Below are positions 36,491 through 46,715 of a stretch of 64,000 bases of DNA, piece after piece. Each line of letters begins with the position of its first letter. Position 1 is the stretch's first letter. The position numbers and the translations under genes were made by a program. The notes under the pieces were generated by a model. It was not told where the DNA came from, ran no database searches, and saw nothing but the letters and a program-made list of their open reading frames with translations. Origin of the DNA: Vibrio penaeicida (GTDB taxonomy: Bacteria > Pseudomonadota > Gammaproteobacteria > Enterobacterales > Vibrionaceae); NCBI RefSeq assembly GCF_019977755.1, contig NZ_AP025145.1, positions 1,116,001-1,180,000 on the forward strand, written 5' to 3'.

Positions 36491-36928
36491 ATGTCAAACG
36501 AAAACGAAACCCCACAACAAAAAGTCGACCTTACGACCGTATCAGCTGAATTGCGCCAAGTTATTGAGTTTGACAATGTTCCTGAAGAAATGCACTTGAT
36601 GGTAACGTCGATTCACGAAGTTTCTGAAGAGGCAGTTAGAGAATCATGGGATGTGTTACCAGCTAGTGCTCAGAATGTGTTAGACAACTTTGAGCAATTC
36701 CATGCGCTAGTTTCTGTAAGCCAAGCATTTGCTGGCTTAAATGTAATGGAAGAATTCCCTACCATAAAACTTCCCGAAGATATGTCAGAGCAAGATAAAG
36801 AAGAGTACCGAGCTTCTTTATTAGACCAAGTTTTACACAATTGTGTGAAGGACATGGTGAAACAACTGAAAAAAGCGAGAAGAGATGCCATCCTGAAACG
36901 TGATTTCAATCAGGTATTTCTAAAGTAA
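36491..36928 (+). CDS. DUF3069 family protein
   Basis: 145 residues from ATG 36491, with GGAAG seven bases upstream; an in-frame ATG at 36461 has no ribosome binding site. The protein is acidic, helical and soluble (VSAELRQVIEFDNVPEEMHLMV ... LLDQVLHNCVKDMVKQLKKARRDAIL). I recognise it as the Vibrio DUF3069 family. No function is known. A terminator follows. Confidence 0.75.
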   Translation: MSNENETPQQKVDLTTVSAELRQVIEFDNVPEEMHLMVTSIHEVSEEAVRESWDVLPASAQNVLDNFEQFHALVSVSQAFAGLNVMEEFPTIKLPEDMSEQDKEEYRASLLDQVLHNCVKDMVKQLKKARRDAILKRDFNQVFLK

Positions 36929-36945
36929 CCAAGGAAACTTTCATT

Positions 36946-36970
36946 AAAAGGTCGCTTTTTGCGATCTTTT
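36946..36970 (+). terminator. Terminator after the DUF3069 gene
   Basis: Stem AAAAGGTCGC / GCGATCTTTT (one G-T pair) with a TTTTT loop. Confidence 0.75.
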
Positions 36971-37062
36971 GTCTATTTTGAGCTGTATAAAGAACGCGTC
37001 TTGATTGTGAGATTGGAAATGCAATTCTCATTTGGAGTTTTGCTTTCCTGAAAATGGATTCT

Positions 37063-37081
37063 CATAATGATGCTGATTATA
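37063..37081 (+). promoter_or_regulatory. Weak Fur-box-like site upstream of the OmpA-type gene
   Basis: CATAATGATGCTGATTATA matches about 14 of 19 positions of the Fur consensus, 49 bp before the start codon. It could also be chance in AT-rich DNA. Confidence 0.3.
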
Positions 37082-37129
37082 ACAATCTACTCAAATAATC
37101 GCATTGTATATTATAAAAAGGAATTATCT

Positions 37130-38140
37130 ATGAAAAAGCAGTTAGTTGTACTTACACTACTTTCTTCACTTCCATTTACTGCCAGCTCTCAAGTTTACCT
37201 TGGTGGTAAAGTGGGTGCTTCATCTTTGTCAAACTCTTGTGCTGTGTCAACTGGATGTGATGATGACGGTTCGGGCTACGGTGTATACCTTGGATATCAG
37301 CTACTGGATAACGTCGCATTAGAGCTAGGATATGATGACTACGGTCAATTCAAATCAAACTACCTTAATGGCGGTACTCTAAAGAATTTAGAAGGGTCAA
37401 TGACCGCTATTACATTTGCGCCTAAGTTCAATATTTCTTTAAGTGAAGATGTTGATTTCTTCAGTAAACTTGGTGCTGGTTACTCCACTTACGACGAAGC
37501 TAAAGATGACCTAAACCTTTTGGCAGGACTTGGCTTCGAAGGTAAAATCACCGAAGCTCTTCGTGCTCGAATTGAATACCAATTGATGACAGAAATTAAT
37601 GCGGGACCAGCTGACGACAGCACAGCAAGCATGTTCACGTTAGGTCTTAATTATCATTTCGGTGCTAAAGCAAAACCAGCGCCTGTAGCGAAAGCTGAAC
37701 CACGCCCAGTCGCTGAACCAGCTCCTGCACCAGCGCCTGTCGTTGAAGAAAAGAAACCAGAGCCACCTAAAAAGCAAACTATTACTTTCCAATCACAACA
37801 AGACGTAAGCTTGTTTGAAACTGGAAGCAGTAAATTAAGTGCCGTTGGTACACGTCGTTTTGAATCGGTAGCGACTCTTCTTACCACCTACCCTCAATCA
37901 AAAGTAGACGTTGTTGGTCACACCGACAGCCGCGGTAGCGCTAAATTCAACCAGAAACTATCTGAAGAACGCGCTCAAGCAGTAGCTGATTACTTCGTTG
38001 CAAAAGGTGTAGATTCTAGCCGTATTACTGTTAAAGGTGATGGCGAGTCTAATCCAATCGCTTCTAATGACACTGCAGCAGGACGCGAGCAAAACCGTCG
38101 TGTTGAAGTAACAATTGAAGAGTTCACTGTAGAAGAGTAA
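37130..38140 (+). CDS. OmpA-family outer-membrane protein
   Basis: 336 residues from ATG 37130 (AAGGA upstream). A signal peptide ends ASS-QVYL. An eight-strand OmpA barrel follows (VYLGGKVGASSL ... MFTLGLNYHFG), with a likely disulfide in the first loop (NSCAVSTGCDDD). Then comes a Pro/Ala hinge (KAEPRPVAEPAPAPAPVV) and the C-terminal peptidoglycan-binding OmpA domain (VVGHTDSRGSAKFNQKLSEE, GREQNRRVEV). It would tie the outer membrane to the wall. In-frame starts further upstream (37067) would destroy the signal peptide. Confidence 0.93.
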   Translation: MKKQLVVLTLLSSLPFTASSQVYLGGKVGASSLSNSCAVSTGCDDDGSGYGVYLGYQLLDNVALELGYDDYGQFKSNYLNGGTLKNLEGSMTAITFAPKFNISLSEDVDFFSKLGAGYSTYDEAKDDLNLLAGLGFEGKITEALRARIEYQLMTEINAGPADDSTASMFTLGLNYHFGAKAKPAPVAKAEPRPVAEPAPAPAPVVEEKKPEPPKKQTITFQSQQDVSLFETGSSKLSAVGTRRFESVATLLTTYPQSKVDVVGHTDSRGSAKFNQKLSEERAQAVADYFVAKGVDSSRITVKGDGESNPIASNDTAAGREQNRRVEVTIEEFTVEE

Positions 38141-38155
38141 AAGTAACTTCTAAAT

Positions 38156-38190
38156 AAAAATGGCTTCCAAGAATGGAAGCCATTTTTTTT
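38156..38190 (+). terminator. Terminator after the OmpA-family gene
   Basis: Perfect stem AAAAATGGCTTCC / GGAAGCCATTTTT with a short loop and eight T's. Confidence 0.93.
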
Positions 38191-38233
38191 ACTACTATTG
38201 TAGGTAATTCATTGCAATGTCACTGGTGCAAAC

Positions 38234-39862
38234 ATGAAACTTCGAATTACTTCACGTATCCAATTGAGGCACAAAATAGCTTTTCCAGTTATCACGGTTG
38301 CGCTTATTTTTACTGCTATCATTCTGTTGAGTACTTATCAACTACGCGAGCAAAATCGAGTTGATAGAGAATCACTTTCTCAACTTTCTCCGGCTATTAA
38401 CGCGTTAAACTCCTTATCTAAATCGATGATTTCTCTAAGAAGTCTTTCCGAAAAGTTAGCTTTCGATTTCGACAGCGATAATAAACGCGCACAATACTCA
38501 GAAAGTTTTAAAAAGTTACAATCCGAAATCACCAGCGATGTTTCAATTATCACGGCGTCGCCAGTACCTGAGAAATCTGCTGTACAAGAGTTAGAACAAA
38601 ACATTGCTCATTACATAGCAAGCCAAGAGAAAATGTATGCAAATGCTTCGCCTTCTACCTACTTTTTTGAAAATAAGCCAGATTTTAGCGAATTAGAGCA
38701 AACAACATGGCAATCTATCTGGTTATTGGATGCCAGTTTACTCAAGCATCAATCGGCAATATCGGATAATCGAGAGTCCCTAACTAGGCAAGCAACGCTT
38801 ATTCTTGAGATCGGTGGTGCAGTTGCGATTTTAATTGCACTTTCACTTGCCTTTATGGTGAGTCGCTGGGTGAGTTCCGCCGTTGTTAAATTAACAGAAT
38901 CGTTAAAGCAAATTGCATCAGGTGAAGCCGACTTAACTTATCGTATGCCACTAGAAAGCCAAGATGAGCTAGGTCAACTTGCAAAGGCATTTAATAGCTT
39001 TATTACCTCTCTTCAAGAAACGATCACAGAGATTATTCTCGCTTCTAACTCGGTAAGAGCAGAGATGGAAAATATTCGTAGTTTAACTCAAGGAATCGTT
39101 ATTCATGTGTCGGAACAACAATCTCAAAGTGATCAAGTTGACTGCGCGGCACAGAGCCTTGATACGCTTAATTCCGACATGTCGACGAATATATCCACAA
39201 CAGAATCCGCCAATGCTACCAGTGTAGAGAACTTACACTCTGCAACCGATTTTTTAAACAAAACAAGTCTTTCAATACAAAAGCTAGGTGAAGAGAATGT
39301 ATTGGCTTGTCGGGTACTTGGAACTCTGGATAGCAGTGTAAGTGGGATCGTATCGATACTGGACGTCATCGTTGAAATTGCAGAACAAACCAATTTACTA
39401 GCGTTAAACGCTGCAATTGAAGCTGCTCGCGCTGGTGAGCAAGGGAGAGGATTCGCAGTCGTCGCAGACGAAGTTCGTACCCTCGCAACAAAAACTCAAA
39501 ACAGCACCGATCAGATAAAAGGATTAGTTGAAGCGTTACAAAACAGTGCCAATGAAGCTAATTCAGCCATTCAAGTGAGCCAAGAAACGGGGGCGATAAC
39601 GTTAAAACAAGCTGACGAAACCAGTACAACGCTTAAATTGATTTCTAGTAGCATCCATAAAGCATCAGAATCAAATACGTTATTTACTCGTACAGCCCAA
39701 AAACAGTTAGAGATTTCTAACGACATTCATCGAAATATGCAAAGTATTATAGAAAGTAGCTACCAAATGGTTGAAATGATAAGTAGTGCTGAGAATGCTT
39801 GCGAAACTCTGGCCGTGCAGTGCGAGAACATGGACAACTTAGTCGCGAAATTTGATGTGTAA
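38234..39862 (+). CDS. Methyl-accepting chemotaxis protein
   Basis: 542 residues. TM1 is at about 17-36, TM2 at about 189-209, with a helical periplasmic sensor of about 150 residues between. A HAMP linker follows ([21 protein letters not shown]) and then the cytoplasmic signalling coil with the conserved tip [35 protein letters not shown]. No C-terminal CheR-binding pentapeptide is seen. The ligand is unknown; the OmpA gene upstream has its own terminator. Confidence 0.93.
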   Translation: MKLRITSRIQLRHKIAFPVITVALIFTAIILLSTYQLREQNRVDRESLSQLSPAINALNSLSKSMISLRSLSEKLAFDFDSDNKRAQYSESFKKLQSEITSDVSIITASPVPEKSAVQELEQNIAHYIASQEKMYANASPSTYFFENKPDFSELEQTTWQSIWLLDASLLKHQSAISDNRESLTRQATLILEIGGAVAILIALSLAFMVSRWVSSAVVKLTESLKQIASGEADLTYRMPLESQDELGQLAKAFNSFITSLQETITEIILASNSVRAEMENIRSLTQGIVIHVSEQQSQSDQVDCAAQSLDTLNSDMSTNISTTESANATSVENLHSATDFLNKTSLSIQKLGEENVLACRVLGTLDSSVSGIVSILDVIVEIAEQTNLLALNAAIEAARAGEQGRGFAVVADEVRTLATKTQNSTDQIKGLVEALQNSANEANSAIQVSQETGAITLKQADETSTTLKLISSSIHKASESNTLFTRTAQKQLEISNDIHRNMQSIIESSYQMVEMISSAENACETLAVQCENMDNLVAKFDV

Positions 39863-39880
39863 CGAAATACACTAAAACTC

Positions 39881-39904
39881 GAGACAGGAAATGCATCCTG
39901 TCTC
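39881..39904. terminator. Hairpin between the convergent chemoreceptor and TonB receptor genes
   Basis: Perfect 9-bp stem GAGACAGGA / TCCTGTCTC with AATGCA loop. Only modest T runs flank it, so it may terminate both strands weakly. Confidence 0.55.
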
Positions 39905-39930
39905 AGAGTGATTATTATTTTAGGTCACCA

Positions 39931-41955
39931 TCAAAATTGATAAGCAACGGACAATTTAACGTTTCGACCTGGCTCTAAGTCGTCTAGGCTAAATACTTCG
40001 CCCGAACGAGATTTAGACGTGCCAGAAGTGGATGCATGAGACACGTACGCCGCATCAAATAGATTATCGATACCAAATGTAAGAGCTAGCCCTTCTACTT
40101 GACTCGGAGCCCACTGAGCATAGATCTTATGAACATCGTAGGCTTCCTTAACTGGGTTGCCTTCAAGTACATTGCTTTCTTCCATTACATAGTTTGAATT
40201 CCAACCAAATATTGCATCAATATCGTAGGCTACGTATTCAAGGTTAAGAGAAACAATGTCTCCAACATCTGTACTGCGAGCACCGCGACCTGTTGCGTTA
40301 ATCGGGTCACCAGATTCGAAGAACTTATTGTTTGAACGCGAATACGACAGGCGGGAGTTGAACGCATCGTACCCATAGTGGAAGCTCGCCTCAAAACCCG
40401 TTAGTTCAGCGTCTTCTCCGTTAAGTAACAGGTATGGTTTAGATGATCCCTGATACTTTTTGATGATGTAGTCATTAATTCTTGTGTTAAACACAGTCAA
40501 GTTTGCAGCAACAGAGTGATCGTTAATGCTTTTGGCAAACTTAATGCCGCCTTGATGGTTGAAACCTGTTTCCGGTGCAATGTCGTCAGAAAGCTTGTCT
40601 TCAAAGTTAATAAACGTTTCTAGAAGTTCTGGCGCTTTAAACAAAGTACGAGTACTGGCAAATAAGGTAACAGACTCAGTAATTCGCCAATCTACGCCAC
40701 CAGCCCACGTTACTTTATCAAAAGATGTGTCATCTAAGTTAGTCTTACGCTTCACATTGTCATAGCGAACACCCACGGTTACATCAACTGTATCCGTTGC
40801 AGCCGTTTTGTCTTCAACATACAGTGAATGAGTGATTGCTTTAGAAGTATTAGAGTCACCTAGGGCGTATTCGTTCTCACTGTTTTGCTGTTTCATTTCG
40901 TAGCCGTAGGTTAATGTATTCGCTAAGCCGAGTACTGAAAGTTCCGATTGCCCTTTTACATTTCCTCCAGTATTCGTGCTTTCCGCCGTGTTTTCCCCAA
41001 TTCTGTCTGTGGGCCAGAATCCAGGAATGCCAACTTCGTTTCGGAAAAGGTGAATTTTATTTTGATAAAGTGCCGCATTTAAAACTGAATTTTCTGTTTT
41101 TAGTTCATAACCTAACGTGTAAGTGTGGCGCGAATACTTGGTGTCGATTAAAGCATCAGACGATCTGAATTCATTTCCTTCGGCACCCCAGTTCGGGCGC
41201 GGGTTGTAATCGCCATGATCTCGGTAATAGTCGTATGAGAGCTCTATACGCTGTGCTTCATCAATATCCCACCCAGCTTTTGCTAAAAGGTTATTAACTT
41301 GCCCTTCTGAACCAATTGTTTCCGTTCCGTCACCATCTTTGAAGTTACTGCGCTTTATGCCATACAAATACACAAGTGCATCACCGCTATCAGAAAGCTT
41401 TCCGTATGCTGTCAAAGAGCCTGTTGAAAATGCATTAGATCCGATACCGCCGTATACGCGAGCGCCATACGTTTCATCGTAACGAAGTAAGTCTTTTGCG
41501 TCTTTCGTTTCAAAATAAACAGAACCGCCTATAGCGTTACTTGTTACCGAATTTGCGCCCACCTGAATATCGGCTGATTTTATGATGTCTGGGTTTAGTG
41601 TTAGGTTCCCCACATGGTGGAACATATTAGCGTTCTGAGATGCGCCATCTAGACGAATGTCGAGGTCAGTTTCATCCAAACCACGAATGTTGATACGCTG
41701 GTTAACGGAATGCGTTCCACCGACGTCTACCCCAGGAATGTCTCTTAGAAGATCGGACATGTGATCAGCTTGTTTTAGCGCGAAGTCATCAGAACTTAAT
41801 GACTCAGAACTACTTTTTACACTAGTCCCCCACACCATTACTTCTTCAATATGAGACTTTTCTTCTGAAGCAGACGATATCGCAGGCGCACATATGCCAG
41901 CAATGACAAGGCTAATCAATGTTCTTCGGCTAGTAAAAGCACGTAACTTATCCAT
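39931..41955 (-). CDS. TonB-dependent receptor, haem/haemoglobin-type family
   Basis: About 674 residues from ATG 41955; a GTG at 41964 is an alternative. A signal peptide is followed by the TonB box region (EEVMVWGTSV), the plug (MSDLLRDIPGVDVGG, INIRGLDETDLDIRLDGASQ, ADIQVGANSVTSNAIGGSVYFETKDAKDLL) and the barrel ending in VKLSVAYQF with a terminal Phe. IGGSVYFETKDAKDLL is like the haem, haemoglobin and lactoferrin receptor branch, and FKAPELLETF resembles a FRAP box. The divergent AraC regulator and a Fur-like site suggest induction by the ligand and repression by iron. The ligand itself is unproven. Confidence 0.85.
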   Translation of the reverse strand: MDKLRAFTSRRTLISLVIAGICAPAISSASEEKSHIEEVMVWGTSVKSSSESLSSDDFALKQADHMSDLLRDIPGVDVGGTHSVNQRINIRGLDETDLDIRLDGASQNANMFHHVGNLTLNPDIIKSADIQVGANSVTSNAIGGSVYFETKDAKDLLRYDETYGARVYGGIGSNAFSTGSLTAYGKLSDSGDALVYLYGIKRSNFKDGDGTETIGSEGQVNNLLAKAGWDIDEAQRIELSYDYYRDHGDYNPRPNWGAEGNEFRSSDALIDTKYSRHTYTLGYELKTENSVLNAALYQNKIHLFRNEVGIPGFWPTDRIGENTAESTNTGGNVKGQSELSVLGLANTLTYGYEMKQQNSENEYALGDSNTSKAITHSLYVEDKTAATDTVDVTVGVRYDNVKRKTNLDDTSFDKVTWAGGVDWRITESVTLFASTRTLFKAPELLETFINFEDKLSDDIAPETGFNHQGGIKFAKSINDHSVAANLTVFNTRINDYIIKKYQGSSKPYLLLNGEDAELTGFEASFHYGYDAFNSRLSYSRSNNKFFESGDPINATGRGARSTDVGDIVSLNLEYVAYDIDAIFGWNSNYVMEESNVLEGNPVKEAYDVHKIYAQWAPSQVEGLALTFGIDNLFDAAYVSHASTSGTSKSRSGEVFSLDDLEPGRNVKLSVAYQF

Positions 41956-41976
41956 GGGTACCACATCCTAATTTTT

Positions 41977-41995
41977 ACAAATGATAATTATTCGC
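41977..41995 (-). promoter_or_regulatory. Fur-like box in the divergent TonB receptor / AraC promoter region
   Basis: The core AATGATAATTATT (41980-41992) matches the centre of the Fur consensus; overall about 13 of 19. It is 22-40 bp upstream of the receptor start. Confidence 0.5.
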
Positions 41996-42078
41996 AGATA
42001 TGGTATTTGCTGATAGTATTGTTGAAAAGAATAAACAGTTATCCAAAATCGCTAAACGCTTATTAGGAACAATATAGA

Positions 42079-43071
42079 ATGCCACCCGCAAAAATAGAAC
42101 GGAGTTCCCGCTCTCATGAAACTTTCGCTATTACTCAATTTGTGAATAACGGAGGCGATCAACAAAGCGTTATCAATTCCACCCGTTCATCTAAAGACGT
42201 GATTGTAAAGGGAGAGTTTGTCGACTATCGCTCGAAAGCGGGTATCACCGTGCATGGCGGAGTCACTTCCGACTTAACAGACTGTCATATAGTTGCAACT
42301 GCTCCAACATCCGTCATTATCACGATTTTACTCGAGGGTAAGCTCGTTTTCGGTTATGACGACTTGCACTTTGAACTTGATGCTATCGATGCGCCACAGG
42401 CACTTATCGCCAATCTTAAAACGCCAGCTACGTTCCATAAACGAACTCAAAGTGGAAATAACGTCAAAAAGATCAACATAATGATCAAGCCGGAATGGTT
42501 CAATCAAAGATTGAATTTAACTTCTGAAGACAATATGTGGGATTTTCTTAATACAGACAAAGCACATGTTCGCTTTGAACCTAACAGAGATATCATTGAA
42601 CTACTTAATGATTTTCTTCAAATAAAGAACCCTCAAACGCTCACTGAGATGCTGAAATTCGAAACCAACACTCTACTGGTTATGTCGAACGCCTTTGAGC
42701 AAGTTTCTTCTGAGATTCACTCTTCGTTATCTTCAGATCAACCTTTCAATTTCAACGGAAACATCTCGCACCTAATTAGTTACCTTGAAAGCAATTTGGA
42801 TCAGGAACTTTCGTTGGAAGATATAGCTTCATATGCAGCCATGAGCACCTCAAACCTGCAGAGGCGCTTTAAACATGAAGTTGGTTACACCGTACTTGGG
42901 TACGTTCGCTATCGAAGATTGGCTCGTGCAAAGCAGGCTTTAGAACAAGGTTACAAGACCATCACAGAAGCCGCTTATGACGCTGGCTATCAGCACCCAT
43001 CTAACTTCACTAATGCGTTTAAAAAACAGTTTGGTTATTCACCTAGTGATAGTGTCGCGGGTCAGTGCTGA
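42079..43071 (+). CDS. AraC-family transcriptional regulator
   Basis: 330 residues, with AGGA upstream of the ATG. The N-terminal two thirds form a cupin-like or helical sensor region. The C-terminal double HTH is complete: LSLEDIASYAAMSTSNLQRRFKHEVGYTVLGYVRYRRLARAKQALE and ITEAAYDAGYQHPSNFTNAFKKQFGYSPS. It is divergent from the TonB receptor, as are other AraC regulators of siderophore receptors, and probably activates it when the ligand is present. Its last 10 bp overlap the end of modC. Confidence 0.9.
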   Translation: MPPAKIERSSRSHETFAITQFVNNGGDQQSVINSTRSSKDVIVKGEFVDYRSKAGITVHGGVTSDLTDCHIVATAPTSVIITILLEGKLVFGYDDLHFELDAIDAPQALIANLKTPATFHKRTQSGNNVKKINIMIKPEWFNQRLNLTSEDNMWDFLNTDKAHVRFEPNRDIIELLNDFLQIKNPQTLTEMLKFETNTLLVMSNAFEQVSSEIHSSLSSDQPFNFNGNISHLISYLESNLDQELSLEDIASYAAMSTSNLQRRFKHEVGYTVLGYVRYRRLARAKQALEQGYKTITEAAYDAGYQHPSNFTNAFKKQFGYSPSDSVAGQC

Positions 43072-44159
43072 ATGATATCGCGCTGTGTAACGCTTACCCC
43101 TTTAACTTGAGCGTAGACCCTTTTTCCAATCTCAAGCTCAAGATCATCAACAGCCCATTGGGTAACGTTACACCACAAAGAACACTGTATGCTTAACTTA
43201 AGTTTAATGGCAACGCTCTGTTTGTCTGGTGAGGGTGATTGAACTTCCATGTCCTCAATGGTAGCTGGGATAACATTTCGTATAGATGTTTCTTGTGGCT
43301 CTGATAAGCATAAAGAGACATCATTTGCTCTTACTTGAATACGAACTGGAGATGAAAGATCTGCATCTATTTTTTGGACCCAAAGTTGGGTTTTTTCACA
43401 CAATTTAAGCGCGGTCAACGCATACTTGGGGTGGTGAGATTCAACGATTGCATCAAACAATGTGCTTTGCTCAGAAAAAGATTGCCAAGGTCGCATTGCC
43501 TGAGAATCCCATACACTTTCTAGTGAGCCTGCAGCTTCAAGCTTACCTTGATTCAAAATAATCATGTGATCTGCCAAGCGAATGATCTCATTCAAACTGT
43601 GGCTTACGTAGAGAATTGGAACATCAATATCATTCGCCAGACGCTCCAAAAAAGGCATCACTTCACGTTTCCGTGGAAGGTCCAAAGACGCTAATGGCTC
43701 ATCCATTATTAATAGAGAAGGTTTAGACAAAAGAGCACGACCGATAGCGACACGTTGTTTTTCCCCACCAGAAAGGTCGATAGGCTTTCTGTCCAGTAAG
43801 CTATGTAGCTGCAATAAATTACAAATAACATCAAAGTAAGCAGCGTCTTTTGTCGTGGTACCGTAGAGTAAATTTCCTTTCACAGAATAGTGAGGGAAAA
43901 GTCTTGCGTCCTGAAACACATAACCGATTCGTCGCTTTTCAATAGGCAGATTTTGACCGGATTCTCGGCAAAATAGTGTTTTACCATTAACCTCTATCCG
44001 CCCGTTGTCTGGAATTGACAGACCTGCCACAGCGTTTATCAAAGATGTTTTCCCAGCGCCAGAGCGTCCAAAAACAGCAGTGATCCCTTTTGAAGGAATA
44101 GACAAATCAACGTCTAAATTTAGCTGACCAAGTTGCTGCTTCACTTTTATTAGAATCAT
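43062..44159 (-). CDS. modC: Molybdate ABC transporter ATP-binding protein
   Basis: 365 residues. Walker A GRSGAGKTSLI, Q-loop YVFQDARLFPHY, signature LSGGEKQRVAIGRALLS, Walker B LLIMDEPLASLD and switch His in YVSHSLNE are all intact. A C-terminal TOBE/MOP domain (about residues 270-360) can bind molybdate. Its ATG overlaps the modB stop by 4 bp. With ModB it imports molybdate, but the binding-protein gene modA is missing from this locus. Confidence 0.94.
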   Translation of the reverse strand: MILIKVKQQLGQLNLDVDLSIPSKGITAVFGRSGAGKTSLINAVAGLSIPDNGRIEVNGKTLFCRESGQNLPIEKRRIGYVFQDARLFPHYSVKGNLLYGTTTKDAAYFDVICNLLQLHSLLDRKPIDLSGGEKQRVAIGRALLSKPSLLIMDEPLASLDLPRKREVMPFLERLANDIDVPILYVSHSLNEIIRLADHMIILNQGKLEAAGSLESVWDSQAMRPWQSFSEQSTLFDAIVESHHPKYALTALKLCEKTQLWVQKIDADLSSPVRIQVRANDVSLCLSEPQETSIRNVIPATIEDMEVQSPSPDKQSVAIKLKLSIQCSLWCNVTQWAVDDLELEIGKRVYAQVKGVSVTQRDIIQH

Positions 44160-44860
44160 TTTCTCTCCTTAGAAATCAACCCAATTTTTTGATTGGCTTT
44201 CTTACTAAGAACTTCCGATACGAGCAATGAAATTAGAGCTACGACAATGGAAATAACACATAGACGCGCTGCTTCGTATTCCGCTCCAGGCGTTTCTATA
44301 AAAGAATACATTGCAAGAGGCAGTGTTTGGGTTTCTCCTGGGATACTAGAAACAAAACTGATCGTTGCCCCAAACTCCCCCAGGCTTCTCGCAAATGCGA
44401 GTAATGCACCCGTTATTACGCCGGGAATGGCGAGTGGTAACGTAATCGTAAAGAAGACCCGCAAAGGAGTCGCCCCCAAGGAACGAGCAACTTGTTCTAG
44501 TTTTGTATCAATACTTTCAATACTTAGTCGGATCGCTCTTACCATCAGAGGAAGTGACACAACCGCAGAAGCTAAAACAGCGCCTTTCCAATCAAAACTG
44601 AAAGCGATGCCAAACGTATCAAACAACCATTTTCCTATTGCCCCTTGCCTGCCCATACCGACAAGAAGTAGATACCCAATAACAACCGGCGGTAATACAA
44701 GAGGAAGGTGTATACACGCATCAAAAGCATTTTTGCCCCAGAAAGATTTTCGAGCAAGCAGCCAAGCAATCATTACACTAAAAGGCGTAAGCCAAATGAC
44801 CGCATAGAGCGCGACCTTTAAACTTAAATAAAGTGCTTCTAACTCAAAATCTGTCAGCAT
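44156..44860 (-). CDS. modB: Molybdate ABC transporter permease
   Basis: 234 residues with five or so membrane helices and the binding-protein-dependent transport motif (EQVARSLGATPLRVFFTITLPLAIPG). The start ATG 44860 overlaps a TGA stop on the same strand (TGATG) belonging to a short upstream frame that looks like the end of modA. The operon continues into modC. Confidence 0.93.
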   Translation of the reverse strand: MLTDFELEALYLSLKVALYAVIWLTPFSVMIAWLLARKSFWGKNAFDACIHLPLVLPPVVIGYLLLVGMGRQGAIGKWLFDTFGIAFSFDWKGAVLASAVVSLPLMVRAIRLSIESIDTKLEQVARSLGATPLRVFFTITLPLAIPGVITGALLAFARSLGEFGATISFVSSIPGETQTLPLAMYSFIETPGAEYEAARLCVISIVVALISLLVSEVLSKKANQKIGLISKERK

Positions 44861-44910
44861 CAAGGTTCCATTCCGAAGGCATATGAGTTAAATACGCCCT
44901 TTCCCTTGTT
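44860..44910 (-). pseudogene. Possible 3' remnant of modA
   Basis: Reading minus strand into the TGA that overlaps the modB start, the last residues are NKGKGVFNSYAFGMEP. This resembles the C-terminal helix of ModA-type binding proteins (a pattern like KAVFxxYGF). Further upstream the frame loses similarity, and only about 200 bp separate modB from cobQ, too little for modA. A deletion that removed modA but kept the coupled stop-start is the simplest reading. Short and by eye, so tentative. Confidence 0.45.
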
Positions 44911-45074
44911 CAAATGTGTAACGTTTAAAGAATCGATAGAATCAAACACTACGCTTAAGTTTACCAAAGGGTAAACAATTAGGCAGAGCAATTTAATGTC
45001 GTAAGGACAAAAAGTGACAGTGTCATTTTTTCTTGCATTCACAGTACAAGTACTGCTGAGACCGCTAGAAATGG

Positions 45075-46538
45075 TCATTGTGGTAAGGTCGCCCAAAGTT
45101 TATCTAAGTTCATATATTCTTCAATGGCATCTGCAATACGATCAATGGCATCTTCTTTCATTTTTTCAAAGTTTACAGGTTGAATCTCTTCACTGCCTGC
45201 CCACTCCAGAAGTAGCCCCGTGGCCCCTTCTTCTTCAAATATGCCATGCAAGTAAGTACCAAAAATTTGATTGCAGTTACTGATAGCTCCATCATTTACT
45301 TGATATTCTAGCGAAATGGGTTGAGTTTCGTTGACTTGCGTCACGCCAGCATGAATCTCATAACCTGAAACAGGAAAAGATTGGTGTTCAAGTCGAAGTG
45401 TACCTTTAACTGTTTTAAGTTGCTTCTCAGGGTGGAGGACTGTTGTCATATTCAGTAAAGCGAGACCTTCGCTGTCACCCACTGTGCCTTCAATGCCATC
45501 GGGGTCCGAAATTGTATTACCGAGCATTTGGTACCCGCCGCATATCCCGATGACCTTACCTCCCAATCGGATATGTCTTAGAATATCTTTATCCCAGCCC
45601 TGTGAACGAAGATATTCAAGATCTTGCCGTACAGATTTGGTCCCAGGAAGAATAATTAGGTCTGCTCCTTGCAAGGACTCCCCTTTGCCAACGTATTCGA
45701 AGTCAATGTTTGGGTTTAATCGCAAGGGATCAAAGTCCGTATGGTTACTAATTCGTGTAAAAACCGGTACTTTTACTTTAAAAAGTTGCCCTTCGGACGT
45801 CACTTGTTCATTTGTGATAGCATCTTCCGCTTCGAGGTTTAGACCATGTAAGAAGGGTAATACACCTAAAACGGGTTTCCCTGTTTTTTCTTCAAGCCAA
45901 TCTAAACCAGATTCAAGAAGTTTAATGTCGCCTCTGAAGCGGTTAATAACAAAACCAATCACTCGGTTTTGTTCCGATTGCGAAAGCAGTTCTAACGTGC
46001 CATATAGGTGGGCGAACACACCCCCGCGATCAATATCAGCCACAATAATAACCGGAACATCGGCATTTTCGGCGAAGCCCATGTTGGCTATGTCGTTTGC
46101 CCTTAGGTTAATTTCGGCTGGGCTACCTGCACCTTCAATTACAATAGATTCAAAATCACGTTGTAAACGTCCAAACGAGTCCATAACGCTTTCCATCGCG
46201 ACCTTTTTATAGTCATGATAGCCTTCTGCTTCCATATTGGTTATCGCTTTACCCTGAAGAATTACCTGAGCGCCAGTATCAGAGTTAGGTTTGAGCAAGA
46301 CAGGGTTCATATGGACTGAAGGATCCACACCACATGCTTGTGCCTGAACAGCTTGAGCCCGACCTATTTCGCCTCCATCTTTAGTTACAGCACTATTCAG
46401 CGCCATATTCTGAGGTTTAAAAGGGGCAACCTTTCTCCCCTTTCTGGCAAGCACGCGGCATAAGCCTGCCACCAAAACAGATTTTCCTGCGTCAGATGTT
46501 GTTCCTTGAACCATAAGAGCTTGAATAGAAGGGATCAT
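45075..46538 (-). CDS. cobQ: Cobyric acid synthase
   Basis: 487 residues. N-terminal P-loop-like ATP domain ([54 protein letters not shown]) and a C-terminal class I glutamine amidotransferase domain with the nucleophile Cys in [14 protein letters not shown] and the His in [13 protein letters not shown]. It amidates four side chains of adenosylcobyrinic a,c-diamide during cobalamin synthesis or salvage. No other cobalamin gene and no riboswitch is visible nearby. Confidence 0.95.
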   Translation of the reverse strand: MIPSIQALMVQGTTSDAGKSVLVAGLCRVLARKGRKVAPFKPQNMALNSAVTKDGGEIGRAQAVQAQACGVDPSVHMNPVLLKPNSDTGAQVILQGKAITNMEAEGYHDYKKVAMESVMDSFGRLQRDFESIVIEGAGSPAEINLRANDIANMGFAENADVPVIIVADIDRGGVFAHLYGTLELLSQSEQNRVIGFVINRFRGDIKLLESGLDWLEEKTGKPVLGVLPFLHGLNLEAEDAITNEQVTSEGQLFKVKVPVFTRISNHTDFDPLRLNPNIDFEYVGKGESLQGADLIILPGTKSVRQDLEYLRSQGWDKDILRHIRLGGKVIGICGGYQMLGNTISDPDGIEGTVGDSEGLALLNMTTVLHPEKQLKTVKGTLRLEHQSFPVSGYEIHAGVTQVNETQPISLEYQVNDGAISNCNQIFGTYLHGIFEEEGATGLLLEWAGSEEIQPVNFEKMKEDAIDRIADAIEEYMNLDKLWATLPQ

Positions 46539-46715
46539 AGTCGATTCATTTTATTGTGTATTTTGATTGAACGTATAGTAATGCTTATCACTAATTAACC
46601 TCAAGCTACATAGCACCCTAAACCAAATGAATTCAAAATGAACTTCCCCATCAGACATTGTTAAGGCTGTTCTTGTTTAACTGTATTCGAACTCAAGTCA
46701 TAAGGATTATGAAAC

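Noticed and set aside
44193..44807. 204-codon plus-strand frame antisense to modB
   Set aside because: Lies wholly inside modB on the opposite strand with no start signals; composition is that of a complement of membrane-helix codons.
45484..46212. 242-codon plus-strand frame antisense to cobQ
   Set aside because: Fully inside the well-supported cobQ gene and without ribosome site or domain resemblance.
46539..46715. Cobalamin riboswitch upstream of cobQ
   Set aside because: No B12-box-like sequence is present in the leader.
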